Shown piece by piece: positions 26,601 through 33,974 of a stretch of DNA of 41,528 bases. Under the pieces are notes generated by a model. The model ran no database searches. It worked only from the letters and a program-made list of their open reading frames with translations, and was not told where the DNA came from. Source of the DNA: Oligosphaeraceae bacterium (GTDB lineage: Bacteria; Verrucomicrobiota; Lentisphaeria; Oligosphaerales; Oligosphaeraceae). The stretch covers positions 1 through 41,528 of the forward strand of contig JAAZKR010000009.1 of assembly GCA_012799725.1 (NCBI GenBank), read 5' to 3'. Position 1 is the first letter of the stretch; the number at the start of each line of letters is the position of its first letter. Made by a program: the position numbers and the translations under genes.

Positions 26601-26943
26601 TCAGGCCGGAGAGCTGCGCACCACCAAAAATCTCTCCGGAGGCGAAAGCTTTATCGTCAGTCTGGCATTGGCACTGGGATTGGCCGAAATGGTCAGCGAA
26701 AAAGTGCAAGTGGATTCCTTGTTTTTGGACGAAGGCTTTGGTACTTTGGACGAGGAGGCCCTCGAGACGGCGCTTAGCACCTTGTCGGCTTTACGACAGG
26801 ATAATAAGCTTATCGGGGTCATATCTCATGTGCAGGGCATAAAAGACAGCATAAGCTGCCAAATACAAGTGATCAAACAAGCCGGCGGCCGCAGCATTCT
26901 GAAAGGCCCCGGCTGTCAGCAAGGCAGTGATAATAAAGACTAG
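23683..26943 (+). CDS. sbcC: Nuclease SbcCD subunit C (Rad50-like ATPase)
   Basis: This is a 1086-residue SMC-like ATPase. The N-terminal lobe has Walker A GSTGAGKSS (about residue 37). Two long Lys/Glu/Gln-rich coiled coils flank the zinc-hook CPLC in DGEPCPLCGAIEHPYA at about residue 540. The C-terminal lobe has the signature LSGGESFIVSLALALGLA and Walker B SLFLDEGFGTLDEE. It clamps DNA and drives SbcD. The length is close to the E. coli protein (1048). The codons of the coiled coil are A-rich, as expected from its composition. Confidence 0.97.
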   Translation: MKIEKISLSNLNSLYGNWEIDLTHPDYEASGIFAIVGSTGAGKSSILDAICLALYGQTPRLGKITQSSNEIMSRHCGYCRAEVHFMAEGKRYRATWMQQRARKKTDGPLQAANHILAEADSNRIIKDKVSEVPAEIEQISGMDFKRFTRSMLLAQGDFAAFLLANDNERAEILEKITGTDLYRKVSIAAFKRHSDEKNNLELLEAEIKGIKLLEQEEKHLLQQELDGLNKELGGIEAELKTTQASCDWYIMRKKLETEQRQISAGLQELQQDLQGFVSSQLKLEAAQRAADLAADYADLQNLRRQKTENAKEWQACQESLPKLQEGLTKVNTEKIRVEQGMEELKKQSENLRPVLRAVQKLDNQIQLEQRQVDAEAKKTKQVELDLQAEIKNKNGLKLDKEKLESKQQSNTQALLDTQADQALENGGLERIAELFANLQKNESRLKQAETASRSAAQEHEKATKALSDVEKMQEADNKKAAQHQEELKQVEAEVSKLLADTPLAAHKTELEHLREKAELQRLLLSMEEQRSKLVDGEPCPLCGAIEHPYARGNMPALDEIEEQLQVKRKLIADIERSQEKQEEIRKKHDAVATSVQKTQQKVHEAKLLCSKTENALENAKKDAASGQEACGEAKKNIVHALLPLGIGDKINLQADELLKQLGKRLENRRQLLKDQEDLGKKINEQAGKIETSEKLSQVKDKALQEAKSALKERETELQQLKKERADMFGSKDPGKEEQKLLDETREKEKSQKKLEQDLKKIEDKKLVCEEKIKQLHLKSEDIEAKLAQAIPAFNSALQDKGFADEDQFVQSILPQEERERLNNAAEALKVRKITLQNRKQSNEDSLTEHMSTPPADQDEPAAIARLAEVKEKQSKINQRLGGIKERLEQDQIAQSGVQDKHKLRDRQYAIVQDWQMLSELIGSADGKKYTRFAQGLTFDVLIRQANQKLRLLNNRYLLKRVPGQLALDVIDTYQAGELRTTKNLSGGESFIVSLALALGLAEMVSEKVQVDSLFLDEGFGTLDEEALETALSTLSALRQDNKLIGVISHVQGIKDSISCQIQVIKQAGGRSILKGPGCQQGSDNKD

Positions 26944-26986
26944 CCGGGTTTTCAGATAAGAAGGCAGATGAGGCTTCGATTCACAA

Positions 26987-27059
26987 TTTTTCTTGCAGAT
27001 TGCATAGATAAATGCAGATTAGGGGGCATAAAACTTAAGAATATGATTCTTTGTTGTTG
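26987..27059. repeat. Partial copy of the intergenic repeat family
   Basis: A degenerate GCAGATTGCATAGATAAATG block (26995-27014) is followed by ATTCTTTGTTGTTG (27046-27059), the same 14 bases that end the element at 17655-17884. Only one end is present; the opposite end would fall in sbcC and is absent. Confidence 0.5.
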
Positions 27060-27099
27060 CCTATTGCCGTACAACCTGCTTTTTCAATCAGTAAATGGA

Positions 27100-27127
27100 T
27101 TGTTTTTAGCGTAAAGCGCATTAGATT
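27100..27127 (+). promoter_or_regulatory. Predicted promoter of tRNA-Leu
   Basis: TTGTTT (27100-27105) and TAGATT (27122-27127) are 16 bases apart and end 12 bases before the first tRNA base. Confidence 0.5.
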
Positions 27128-27139
27128 ATGTCTTCGGCT

Positions 27140-27225
27140 GCCCGGGTGGTGGAATGGCAGACACTGGAGACTTAAAATCTCCTGACCGGAAGGTCGTGCG
27201 GGTTCGAGTCCCGCCTCGGGCACCA
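27140..27225 (+). tRNA. tRNA-Leu (anticodon UAA)
   Basis: The 86 bases include an encoded CCA. The acceptor stem is GCCCGGG/CTCGGGC, the D-arm region is TGGTGGAATGGCAGAC, and the anticodon stem GGAGA/TCTCC has loop CTTAAAA giving anticodon TAA (codon UUA). A long class II variable arm (GACC/GGTC) and T-arm GCGGGTTCGAGTCCCGC complete it. The minus-strand ORF over it is a shadow. Confidence 0.97.
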
Positions 27226-27369
27226 TGCATATTTTATTGAGCGGCCAGCAAACCTCGGCAATTTGATATGCAGCCGGGTTGGGCGTGCCGGTTCATTGCC
27301 TAAGTTCTGCATGATTGCCGAATAACATGCCGTATCGATGCCTGTTATCCATTGAAAAGGAATTTCAAG

Positions 27370-28542
27370 ATGTCAGATGATTTGCGTATTGGCGTAATTG
27401 GTTGTAGTGGTCGTGGTAAACTTGCCTATCATGCCCATAAGCCGGGGAAAGGCTCCCGTCTTGTTGCCGGTTGTGACATTTTACAGACAGCATTGGATGA
27501 ATTCCGCGAGAACCACGGCGAAGATGTGTTCTTATGCAAAGATTATCGTGAGCTTATCGCAAGAGACGACATTGATGCGGTGTTTGTCACTACTCCTGAC
27601 TATTGGCATGAGGAGCACGCTCTGGCGTCCCTGAATGCTGGCAAGCACGTCTATTTGGAAAAGCCCATGGCCATTACAGTTGAGGGTTGTGACCGTATCA
27701 TGAGTTTGGCTCGCGAAAAGGGCTTGAAGCTCTATGTTGGTCATAATATGCGCCATATGTCTTTCGTGCAAAAGATGAAAGAGCTTATTGACAGTGGACG
27801 CATCGGTGAGGTGAAGGCAGGTTGGTGCCGTCACTTTGTCGCTTACGGCGGCGATGCCTACTTCAAAGATTGGCATGCCGAACGCAGCAAAGGCACCAGC
27901 TTGCTGCTGCAAAAAGGTGCACATGACATTGATGTGCTACATTGGCTCTGTAAAGGCTACACCAAGCGCGTCAGCGGCTTTGGCAATCTCAGTGTTTACA
28001 ATCAGATCACTGATCGTCACGATCCCAGTGAACGCGGCGACGCATCGTGGGACGTGAATACTTGGCCGCCACTTAGTCAGAAGGGCATGAACCCGATTAT
28101 CGATGTGGAGGACTTGAGCATGATCAACATGCTGCTGGACAACGAGGTCATCTGCTCTTATCAGCAGTGCCACTACAGCCCGGATGGCTGGCGCAACTAT
28201 ACTATTATTGGCACAGAAGGAAGAATAGAGAACTTTGGCGACAATCCCGGCAGATGTGTTGTTAGACTCTGGAACCGGCGCTGTGACTATAATCCTTATG
28301 GTGACGAGCAATACTTCATTCCCGCTGTAGAGGGTGGACATGGTGGGGCAGACCCGGCTATCGTTGATGAGTTTATTCGTTTTGTGCGTGAAGGCGGCAA
28401 GACCACCACTTCAGCCATTGCGGCGCGCAACAGCGTAGCAACCGGTTACTATGGTGCCGAGTCCCTGCGGCAGGGCGGCAAGCCCTTTGATATCCCGGCC
28501 GTAGACCCGGCAAATCTGAAATACTTCCAAGCCTGGCTCTGA
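27370..28542 (+). CDS. Gfo/Idh/MocA family oxidoreductase
   Basis: This 390-residue NAD(P)-dependent enzyme has the Rossmann start IGVIGCSGRGKLAYHAH, VFVTTPDYWHEEHALASL and the catalytic YLEKPMAI (Glu-Lys-Pro). HMRHMSFV and the later KGAHDIDVLHWL are typical of the large PVC and Bacteroidetes subgroup acting on sugars and inositols. The ORF-track TTG start is replaced by the ATG at 27370, which has AAGGAA nine bases upstream. There is no secretion signal, so it is probably cytosolic. It stands alone between tRNA-Leu and a nested inverted repeat. The substrate is unknown. Confidence 0.92.
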   Translation: MSDDLRIGVIGCSGRGKLAYHAHKPGKGSRLVAGCDILQTALDEFRENHGEDVFLCKDYRELIARDDIDAVFVTTPDYWHEEHALASLNAGKHVYLEKPMAITVEGCDRIMSLAREKGLKLYVGHNMRHMSFVQKMKELIDSGRIGEVKAGWCRHFVAYGGDAYFKDWHAERSKGTSLLLQKGAHDIDVLHWLCKGYTKRVSGFGNLSVYNQITDRHDPSERGDASWDVNTWPPLSQKGMNPIIDVEDLSMINMLLDNEVICSYQQCHYSPDGWRNYTIIGTEGRIENFGDNPGRCVVRLWNRRCDYNPYGDEQYFIPAVEGGHGGADPAIVDEFIRFVREGGKTTTSAIAARNSVATGYYGAESLRQGGKPFDIPAVDPANLKYFQAWL

Positions 28543-28596
28543 TGCTTCCAAAGACCTATTGCGGATATCTAAACGAATATCAAGGGGAGCAGGCTC

Positions 28597-28675
28597 ATTT
28601 TATCCGCAGATTGCACAGATTAAAGTAGAGCAGCTCCGGGTAGCCCGGGGCTGCTCTACCATCTGCGGATAAAAT
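28597..28675. repeat. Nested inverted repeat with CCGCAGAT ends
   Basis: ATTTTATCCGCAGAT (28597-28611) and its exact reverse complement (28661-28675) enclose a second 16-bp hairpin (28625-28640 with 28644-28659, one G:U pair, 3-base loop). The outer arms belong to the CCGCAGATT family seen elsewhere. The inner GC-rich hairpin could help terminate the oxidoreductase transcript, but no T-run follows it. Confidence 0.75.
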
Positions 28676-28902
28676 ACGTCCGATAAATGTAATCTCTTAT
28701 CACGGCTTTTCTCTTTGCGGTAGAATTTTTCACTTGACATAAACATGATTTTTGTAATGTGTCGTTGAAGCTGGATATCGTTGCTTTTCTTCTGCCGCTC
28801 TTCCAGAGTTTGTATTTTGATGAGATGCCTGTCCGGGGCTTATTACTACTTGCTGCCCCAGTTGCACTTCACTCACAATTTGAGTGTAAAAAAATCAAGA
28901 AG
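28676..28902. other. Gene-free spacer with a possible weak promoter
   Basis: TTGACA at 28734-28739 followed after 15 bases by TAATGT could be a plus-strand promoter, but the only ORF beyond it (28759-29133) runs antisense into the 407-residue gene and shows no protein features. A small hairpin CACTCA/TGAGTG lies near 28868-28886. I see no other structure. Confidence 0.35.
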
Positions 28903-30126
28903 TTAACAATCTTCTTTGGCATCAGGAGTAGTAGTCGGCTGGGAGGAATTATTACCATGCAAATCCGGCGAAGTGATTTGCGTGTTTCCATCGGCTTGAG
29001 CAAGTGTTTTTTTGCCGCAAAGATTTTTGATTGCTGCAAGAAACGAGAGGCAAGCAGTGATCAGGGCCAGAATTGTACAGGCTCGGAATGCTTGCCGCAA
29101 ACCGGGATATTGCTTGGCAAGTTCTGCTGTTAGTCGCTGTAGTCTGCCCAGTCTGTAATTCTTTAGGAGGCGTGCGCCGAAGCGGACACGGACAACATGC
29201 TTATGTCCACTTCCTCCACGCTTGAGCCATTGTATGCCGGCTGGTCCTTTCTTTGCGGCCGTAGCCAGCTGTGCAACGGCTGTATCTGAATTTTTCAGGC
29301 GTTTGATAATATCCAATCCATCGGCACCCCCATTTTTGATGGTAAAATATGCTGCATCTGCATTTTTCTGTGCTACTTTTGCTATTGTTGCAAGATCAGC
29401 CGGATCATCTATATGCTTGAATATGGTTGAGGTGCGCGAAAGTCCTAACTTATCTGTGAGACGTTTCAAGTTGCCAAAAGCCGCTTTAAGAGCACCGTCC
29501 ATCTTTTGTCCTTTGACCGATTTTTTGGCTGCTTTCATCACAAATGCAGCAAATTCATCGGAGAGCGCCCCTACCTTGCGAAAGCCCTTGAGTACAGCCG
29601 GAGCCCAATCTACAGCATCGGCAGCTTCGGTCGCCAGTCCTATACCTGAAAGCGCCACAATTAGCGGGTCGGTTTCTTTACCTGAAATCTTATAGTAGCC
29701 TTGCTTGACTAGGTCTCGAATATCCCCATAGATAATCATATCAGAAGTTATTCCGCCTGCAAGCTCTTCAATGGAATCGCCGCTTCCTGTGACAAAACCC
29801 TTCACGGCTCGTTTTACCCGCCCCGCAACGGATTTTATTTCTTTTTCAAGCTCTTGCTCCAGTTCCTTGGCTTCGCTTTGTCCGGGCATATCCGGATGTT
29901 GTAGCACAAAACGCGTCATCTCAATCGCTTCATTAAGTTTACCGGCTTGTTTCAGACGCCTAATTTCGGGGATGTAATTATAATTCGGCAACGATGCGAG
30001 AGTTTTTTCAATCTTGCGCTCTGCATTCAGCTCGTACAGTGATGTATGTAAAAAGAAAGCAATAAACAAGAAAATGAAGCCGAGTACTGCTTGTTTCAGG
30101 CTTCGATAAAGCTTACTGATCTTCAT
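28903..30126 (-). CDS. Unknown protein with two membrane segments
   Basis: This 407-residue protein has a hydrophobic segment at residues ~14-29 (VLGFIFLFIAFFLHTSLY) and a second near 345-365 (AFRACTILALITACLSFLAA). The ~300 residues between are helical and charged, probably periplasmic. They include an amphipathic ELEQELEKEI stretch and a glycine-rich IVALSGIGLATEAADAVDW block that might insert into or lie on the membrane. The C-terminus is polar and low in complexity. AAGGAAAGG lies before the ATG. I do not recognise a family. It is 246 bp from the next minus-strand gene and may be a separate unit. Confidence 0.7.
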   Translation of the reverse strand: MKISKLYRSLKQAVLGFIFLFIAFFLHTSLYELNAERKIEKTLASLPNYNYIPEIRRLKQAGKLNEAIEMTRFVLQHPDMPGQSEAKELEQELEKEIKSVAGRVKRAVKGFVTGSGDSIEELAGGITSDMIIYGDIRDLVKQGYYKISGKETDPLIVALSGIGLATEAADAVDWAPAVLKGFRKVGALSDEFAAFVMKAAKKSVKGQKMDGALKAAFGNLKRLTDKLGLSRTSTIFKHIDDPADLATIAKVAQKNADAAYFTIKNGGADGLDIIKRLKNSDTAVAQLATAAKKGPAGIQWLKRGGSGHKHVVRVRFGARLLKNYRLGRLQRLTAELAKQYPGLRQAFRACTILALITACLSFLAAIKNLCGKKTLAQADGNTQITSPDLHGNNSSQPTTTPDAKEDC

Positions 30127-30296
30127 AGTGCCTTTCCTTTATTGTCGTACAGTTTGTCATAGCGGTTAATGTAGCAAAGGAAAAACAAATATCCAAAAAC
30201 AAGCTGCAAAGGTGGACAAAATACACAGCCGTCCCATCGACTACGGAGCATGGTTCCCAAAAATAGCTAACTCCGTCCCAAAGTATTCAAGCAGCA

Positions 30297-30336
30297 TTTT
30301 ATCCGCAGATGTACACAGATGTACGCAGATTTTCGG
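30297..30336. repeat. Intergenic repeat: tandem decamers of the CCGCAGAT family
   Basis: ATTTTATCCGCAGAT at 30297-30311 equals the outer arm at 28597-28611. From there CGCAGATGTA, CACAGATGTA and CGCAGATTTT follow with a 10-base period. The block is flanked by AGCAGC and GCTGCT, an inverted pair. Confidence 0.6.
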
Positions 30337-30372
30337 CTGCTCACCTTCAGCTATGCTACAGCTTTCAAAAAA

Positions 30373-31170
30373 TCAGCGAAAAATGATTGGTGCAAAATAC
30401 TCATAAGCCTCGAATTTTGTTACAGGCATCATAGGAAAACAACTTAATTGCCGATATGATTGGTTAAAATCAAAATTGTAACGTGCGACAAAAATTTTCC
30501 ATTGATTTTCATTATTGACAGGGATCCCGTTTAATGATTGTAGCATGGCGAAAGGCATGGCTACCTCCATGGTATATCCACGGTCGGTATCATGATAGTT
30601 ATTCAGAGTGCCATCCAAATGAACGCCAATCTGAAATTCATCCCGGAAATCTGCCAGGATATCATGGCAATACCCACGTGCGATATGGCGTATCGTTGTA
30701 CGGTGCCCAGAGGGCGTGCCATAGCATTCCCAAAAACTGGGTGCCAAATCGGATTTGACCATAATTTCCAGCAAATCTCCGCTGTTGAAATGCCTTTGCT
30801 GGTCTTTCTGGTTATACTGCACAATATCGGAGTCTTCGACGCTAATCGCCAGATACAGAGTATCTGATGTGTAGGCGAGACGCACCGCGCCTCTCTGAAA
30901 AATTTTCCATTCCATGCTGAATTTGCTGTCGATCTTCCGTTTTGGCGGCGCCTGTGGGCGCACAAATAAATACACCGGTGCATTTTTCCACACTTCCTCG
31001 TCCAATTTTCCGTCCAGAAAGATTGGTTTTTCCGTCCGGACTGCGATCATTTCCGGCACCGGCGCATTTGTGCCGTAAGCCTTTTCATAGGCGCGAACTT
31101 CCCACCAATATGCGCAAGATGAACAGAGCAACAGGACCACAGCAATTACAAGTACTGTACAATACCGCAT
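30373..31170 (-). CDS. CBM9-like domain lipoprotein
   Basis: This 265-residue protein has a short hydrophobic leader ending in LLLCSSC, a plausible lipobox with Cys at about residue 19, so it is probably lipid-anchored. The rest resembles the carbohydrate-binding family 9-like fold common in PVC and Bacteroidetes proteins: PIFLDGKLDEEVWKNA at the start of the domain, VRLAYTSDTLYLAISVED, FNSGDLLEIMV and a late YTMEVAMPF. Such domains bind sugars or sit in surface enzyme complexes. AAGGAAAATA precedes the ATG. It is the last gene of the right-hand minus-strand run, 41 bp after the peptidase-acetyltransferase fusion. Confidence 0.8.
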   Translation of the reverse strand: MRYCTVLVIAVVLLLCSSCAYWWEVRAYEKAYGTNAPVPEMIAVRTEKPIFLDGKLDEEVWKNAPVYLFVRPQAPPKRKIDSKFSMEWKIFQRGAVRLAYTSDTLYLAISVEDSDIVQYNQKDQQRHFNSGDLLEIMVKSDLAPSFWECYGTPSGHRTTIRHIARGYCHDILADFRDEFQIGVHLDGTLNNYHDTDRGYTMEVAMPFAMLQSLNGIPVNNENQWKIFVARYNFDFNQSYRQLSCFPMMPVTKFEAYEYFAPIIFR

Positions 31171-31211
31171 TTTATTTTCCTTATTTTATACTCCCTGCTA
31201 ATTGTGAGCAG

Positions 31212-33947
31212 TCAAAGATATTTTGAGAAATCGACATCACCTACAAAGGCGCTGGTTTCCGTTTTTAGGCAATCCCTCTCGAGATCCCAGTCGCCTGGTA
31301 TCGAAAACGCATTTTTTCTCGGTTTGACAGTGCACCCTCGGCATCCTTCTTTACCATGAAGCAGACGCTCGTAAGCTCTGCGGTAATCTGCCAGCTTAAA
31401 CAAGCGCAGATGTGCATTGCCAACCATAATCTCAGTCATCTTGTGATGTTTTTTTAGCCAACCATAAATTTCCTGGTGCCGAAGCGCCCGGCATTTTCCA
31501 TCACGCCAGGCCCAGGCGCGCAGTTTTGCCTTTGTCCCGTCCGGTAGGATGGCATCATATTCTTCTGAACGTTGTCCACAGCACAGTGCTCCATTGGAAG
31601 TTTCCACAATGTGCATAAACGTCACAGCAGTATAACAGGCAACCATCAAACAGTATCCATCGGCTTGCTCCAGCAGACCAATCGGGCTGTTCTGATGCAT
31701 TGTCGGAAGCTGATGGTGATGCTGGACAAAATGGATTTTATCTTTTCCCCAGACTGCCAGTGAATGAGTGGGGTCCAAAGAACGAATGACCCCAGGCATC
31801 TTCCGGAAACATTCTGCCGCCATGCCGACTTTTGAGGTTGTGTTTCGCCAGTCGAACACTCCGTTGGTATCCGTCATATCATACTGGTTAAAGGCCGGCA
31901 TCATCAGAGTGCCGCTAGTGCCGACGGCTTTCTGCAATTCCCGGCAAAACCTCTTCGCGCCGCCTTCAAAATGTCCAAAGGCCGCCATGCTGCTGTGGAC
32001 GATCAGACGCATGCCCTTGCGGACTCCCAGTTCGCTCAAAGCGGAGGAAAACTCCCTTGCCCGCGTCTTTCGGGGATAATGGATTTTCACATAGCCATAT
32101 TTTGCCAGATATTCGAAAAAATCTATATACCCCTTTAGTTCCTCTTTCATGAATGGCTTGACTGGGATATTCTCGGTGTAGCGTTGCATTCGTAAAGCTT
32201 CCAGCAGTGAACGATGCCCGTCTGACAGCGGTAGCAGCAAACGATTGGTCGCTTGCGGCCAGAATTTGCGTTCTTCGAGCGGTACGCGGCTCAAAGAGAA
32301 CGGCATGCAGGCCCATTGGCGACGCTGCAGAACCATATTGTCAGCGCGTGCCTCCATGGGACTCAAATCCGGCATGGGTGCGGCTGGCGGCGTCCATTCA
32401 GCAGCCACTGGTGTTACGGCTGTCTGGATATACGATTCTCTGACCAAGTCTTTCTGCAATTTGTTAAAAGAGCGCAAACGTCCTTCCGCAAAATGACGCG
32501 CCAGGTATAAGCGATATCCTGCCTCCCGGGCGTCAATCACCCCTTGGCAAAAAGCCTTACGTACTTCCTGAACCCGTTCCCTGTAGAAATCCAAAATATA
32601 AGGTGTAACCTTTTTCCGTAATTCAGCCACATCGAGAGAAAGCATCTCTGCCGTATAAGTGGCAAGCAGGGCAAGCAGAGGTGGTGCCAACTCCTCGTCA
32701 ATCTCATTGAATGCTTCGCTGGTGGTATGGTGATAGATTCCCGTTCCCCCCTCAATCCAAAGAGTGGGGATGTCCAGATGAGGGTCCCCACCCAGAGAGT
32801 CATCGTGTAAAACCGAATGACGCTGGATATACTTCAGGTCCGGCAACAATGTATCTAACAGCTTTTTTTGTAGGACATCACCGAAAAACGGGTTGCATAC
32901 CGGACTCATGAAAAAGTTCAGTGGCATCCTGCCAATACGATAGGTCTTCGAGCAAAAAGCATCCAAATTTTGGGCTGCAAAGATGTTTGCAGTTCTCTTT
33001 CGGTTGGAGAAAAAGGCATACAGCCCATATCGCTCCATGGTAAACACAACTCGCAAAGAACGTTTCAGACGAAGCTTTCCTTCATCGGAAAGCTGTTTCA
33101 GGAGCCGTCCGATTTCGACGCAGCCAGCAAAGCCTACTGCGTCATCTGCCACAAAGGGCTCGTAAATATGAGCGATCAGCAGCAATTCCTCAGGAGATTC
33201 TCCAGGAATGCGTCCTGTCACCGTACGGATTGTTCCGTCATAGATCCGTGTGTTCATCACTCCGCATACTGTAACCGGCCCCTTTTTTAGCAGGCTCATA
33301 AGAAATTCCGCCCGGCGAGGAGTCAAGACGAAAATGGGAATTCTTTTGTCATCCCGGGAATAATACCAGCCATAATGTCCGGCTCCATTCATCCAGCAGA
33401 GCTCATCCGGAGCTACATCCTTGGCTTCCATTTTGCTGCAAATCAACCCCAATGCACCTGCATGACTCCAAGCCCGCAGGCGTTTATTTTTCGGTGGCTC
33501 ACTGGAATAGACGAATTTTCCGGCAACCGCTGTGGAGTTTTCGTCTAATTCGTCGCCATTGACAATCTCGCCTGTCAAACCTTCCGGCGGTGTTGAAGGA
33601 CTCCAGATGCCAGCTTCCAGCGGATGGCGGTCTGAATCACACAGCAGACGCTTTTCATCTGGGATTCCAGGCGAAATAATTTTCAGTGTACATCGCCCGC
33701 TTCGATCCCAAGCCTGCGGCATAGTATGATCCATCGCTGAACGCACACCGTCACAGACATGTGCAATACTGCGTACATCTGAAAAGCCGGCCTTCTTCAG
33801 TGCCTGGGTGCAGAATTTTGCTGATGCTTCAAAATCACGGTAGCAAGAGTTTTTTTCCCAGGAATTCAACATGAAAGCATTCTGGAAGAAACTTTCTGTC
33901 TGGAGATTTTTTTGCAGTAACTCGAACAAAGATTGATGATTCAACAT
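31212..33947 (-). CDS. M28-like (DUF4910-type) peptidase fused to an AAC(3)-family acetyltransferase, second copy
   Basis: This 911-residue protein has the same architecture as the one at 483-2915. The peptidase part has LLIAHIYEP...ADDAVG, VVFTMERYGLY, AAQNLDAF and GIYHHTTSE as likely metal and catalytic positions. A winged-helix-like linker (LLLPLSDGHRSLLEAL ... LAKYGYVKI) follows at ~570-630. The AAC(3) domain begins at ~635 with MRLIVHSSMAAFG and has RSLDPTHSLAVWG and SPIGLLEQADGYC...TFMHIVE. There is no signal peptide. It lies 27 bp after a secreted DUF6259 protein and 41 bp before the CBM9-like lipoprotein. The DUF4910/M28-like assignment of the N-terminal part is less certain than that of the AAC(3) part. 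Confidence 0.88.
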   Translation of the reverse strand: MLNHQSLFELLQKNLQTESFFQNAFMLNSWEKNSCYRDFEASAKFCTQALKKAGFSDVRSIAHVCDGVRSAMDHTMPQAWDRSGRCTLKIISPGIPDEKRLLCDSDRHPLEAGIWSPSTPPEGLTGEIVNGDELDENSTAVAGKFVYSSEPPKNKRLRAWSHAGALGLICSKMEAKDVAPDELCWMNGAGHYGWYYSRDDKRIPIFVLTPRRAEFLMSLLKKGPVTVCGVMNTRIYDGTIRTVTGRIPGESPEELLLIAHIYEPFVADDAVGFAGCVEIGRLLKQLSDEGKLRLKRSLRVVFTMERYGLYAFFSNRKRTANIFAAQNLDAFCSKTYRIGRMPLNFFMSPVCNPFFGDVLQKKLLDTLLPDLKYIQRHSVLHDDSLGGDPHLDIPTLWIEGGTGIYHHTTSEAFNEIDEELAPPLLALLATYTAEMLSLDVAELRKKVTPYILDFYRERVQEVRKAFCQGVIDAREAGYRLYLARHFAEGRLRSFNKLQKDLVRESYIQTAVTPVAAEWTPPAAPMPDLSPMEARADNMVLQRRQWACMPFSLSRVPLEERKFWPQATNRLLLPLSDGHRSLLEALRMQRYTENIPVKPFMKEELKGYIDFFEYLAKYGYVKIHYPRKTRAREFSSALSELGVRKGMRLIVHSSMAAFGHFEGGAKRFCRELQKAVGTSGTLMMPAFNQYDMTDTNGVFDWRNTTSKVGMAAECFRKMPGVIRSLDPTHSLAVWGKDKIHFVQHHHQLPTMHQNSPIGLLEQADGYCLMVACYTAVTFMHIVETSNGALCCGQRSEEYDAILPDGTKAKLRAWAWRDGKCRALRHQEIYGWLKKHHKMTEIMVGNAHLRLFKLADYRRAYERLLHGKEGCRGCTVKPRKNAFSIPGDWDLERDCLKTETSAFVGDVDFSKYL

Positions 33948-33974
33948 GGCTCAACCTTTACGATGCAGAACAGC

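Noticed and set aside
28759-29133. 124-codon plus-strand ORF behind a TTGACA sequence
   Set aside because: The promoter spacing is poor, the ORF overlaps the 3' end of the 407-residue gene in antisense, and the peptide shows no structure. Kept only as a remark in the spacer entry.
30297-30336. CRISPR array
   Set aside because: The repeats are 10 bases long, adjacent without spacers, and no cas gene is in the window.
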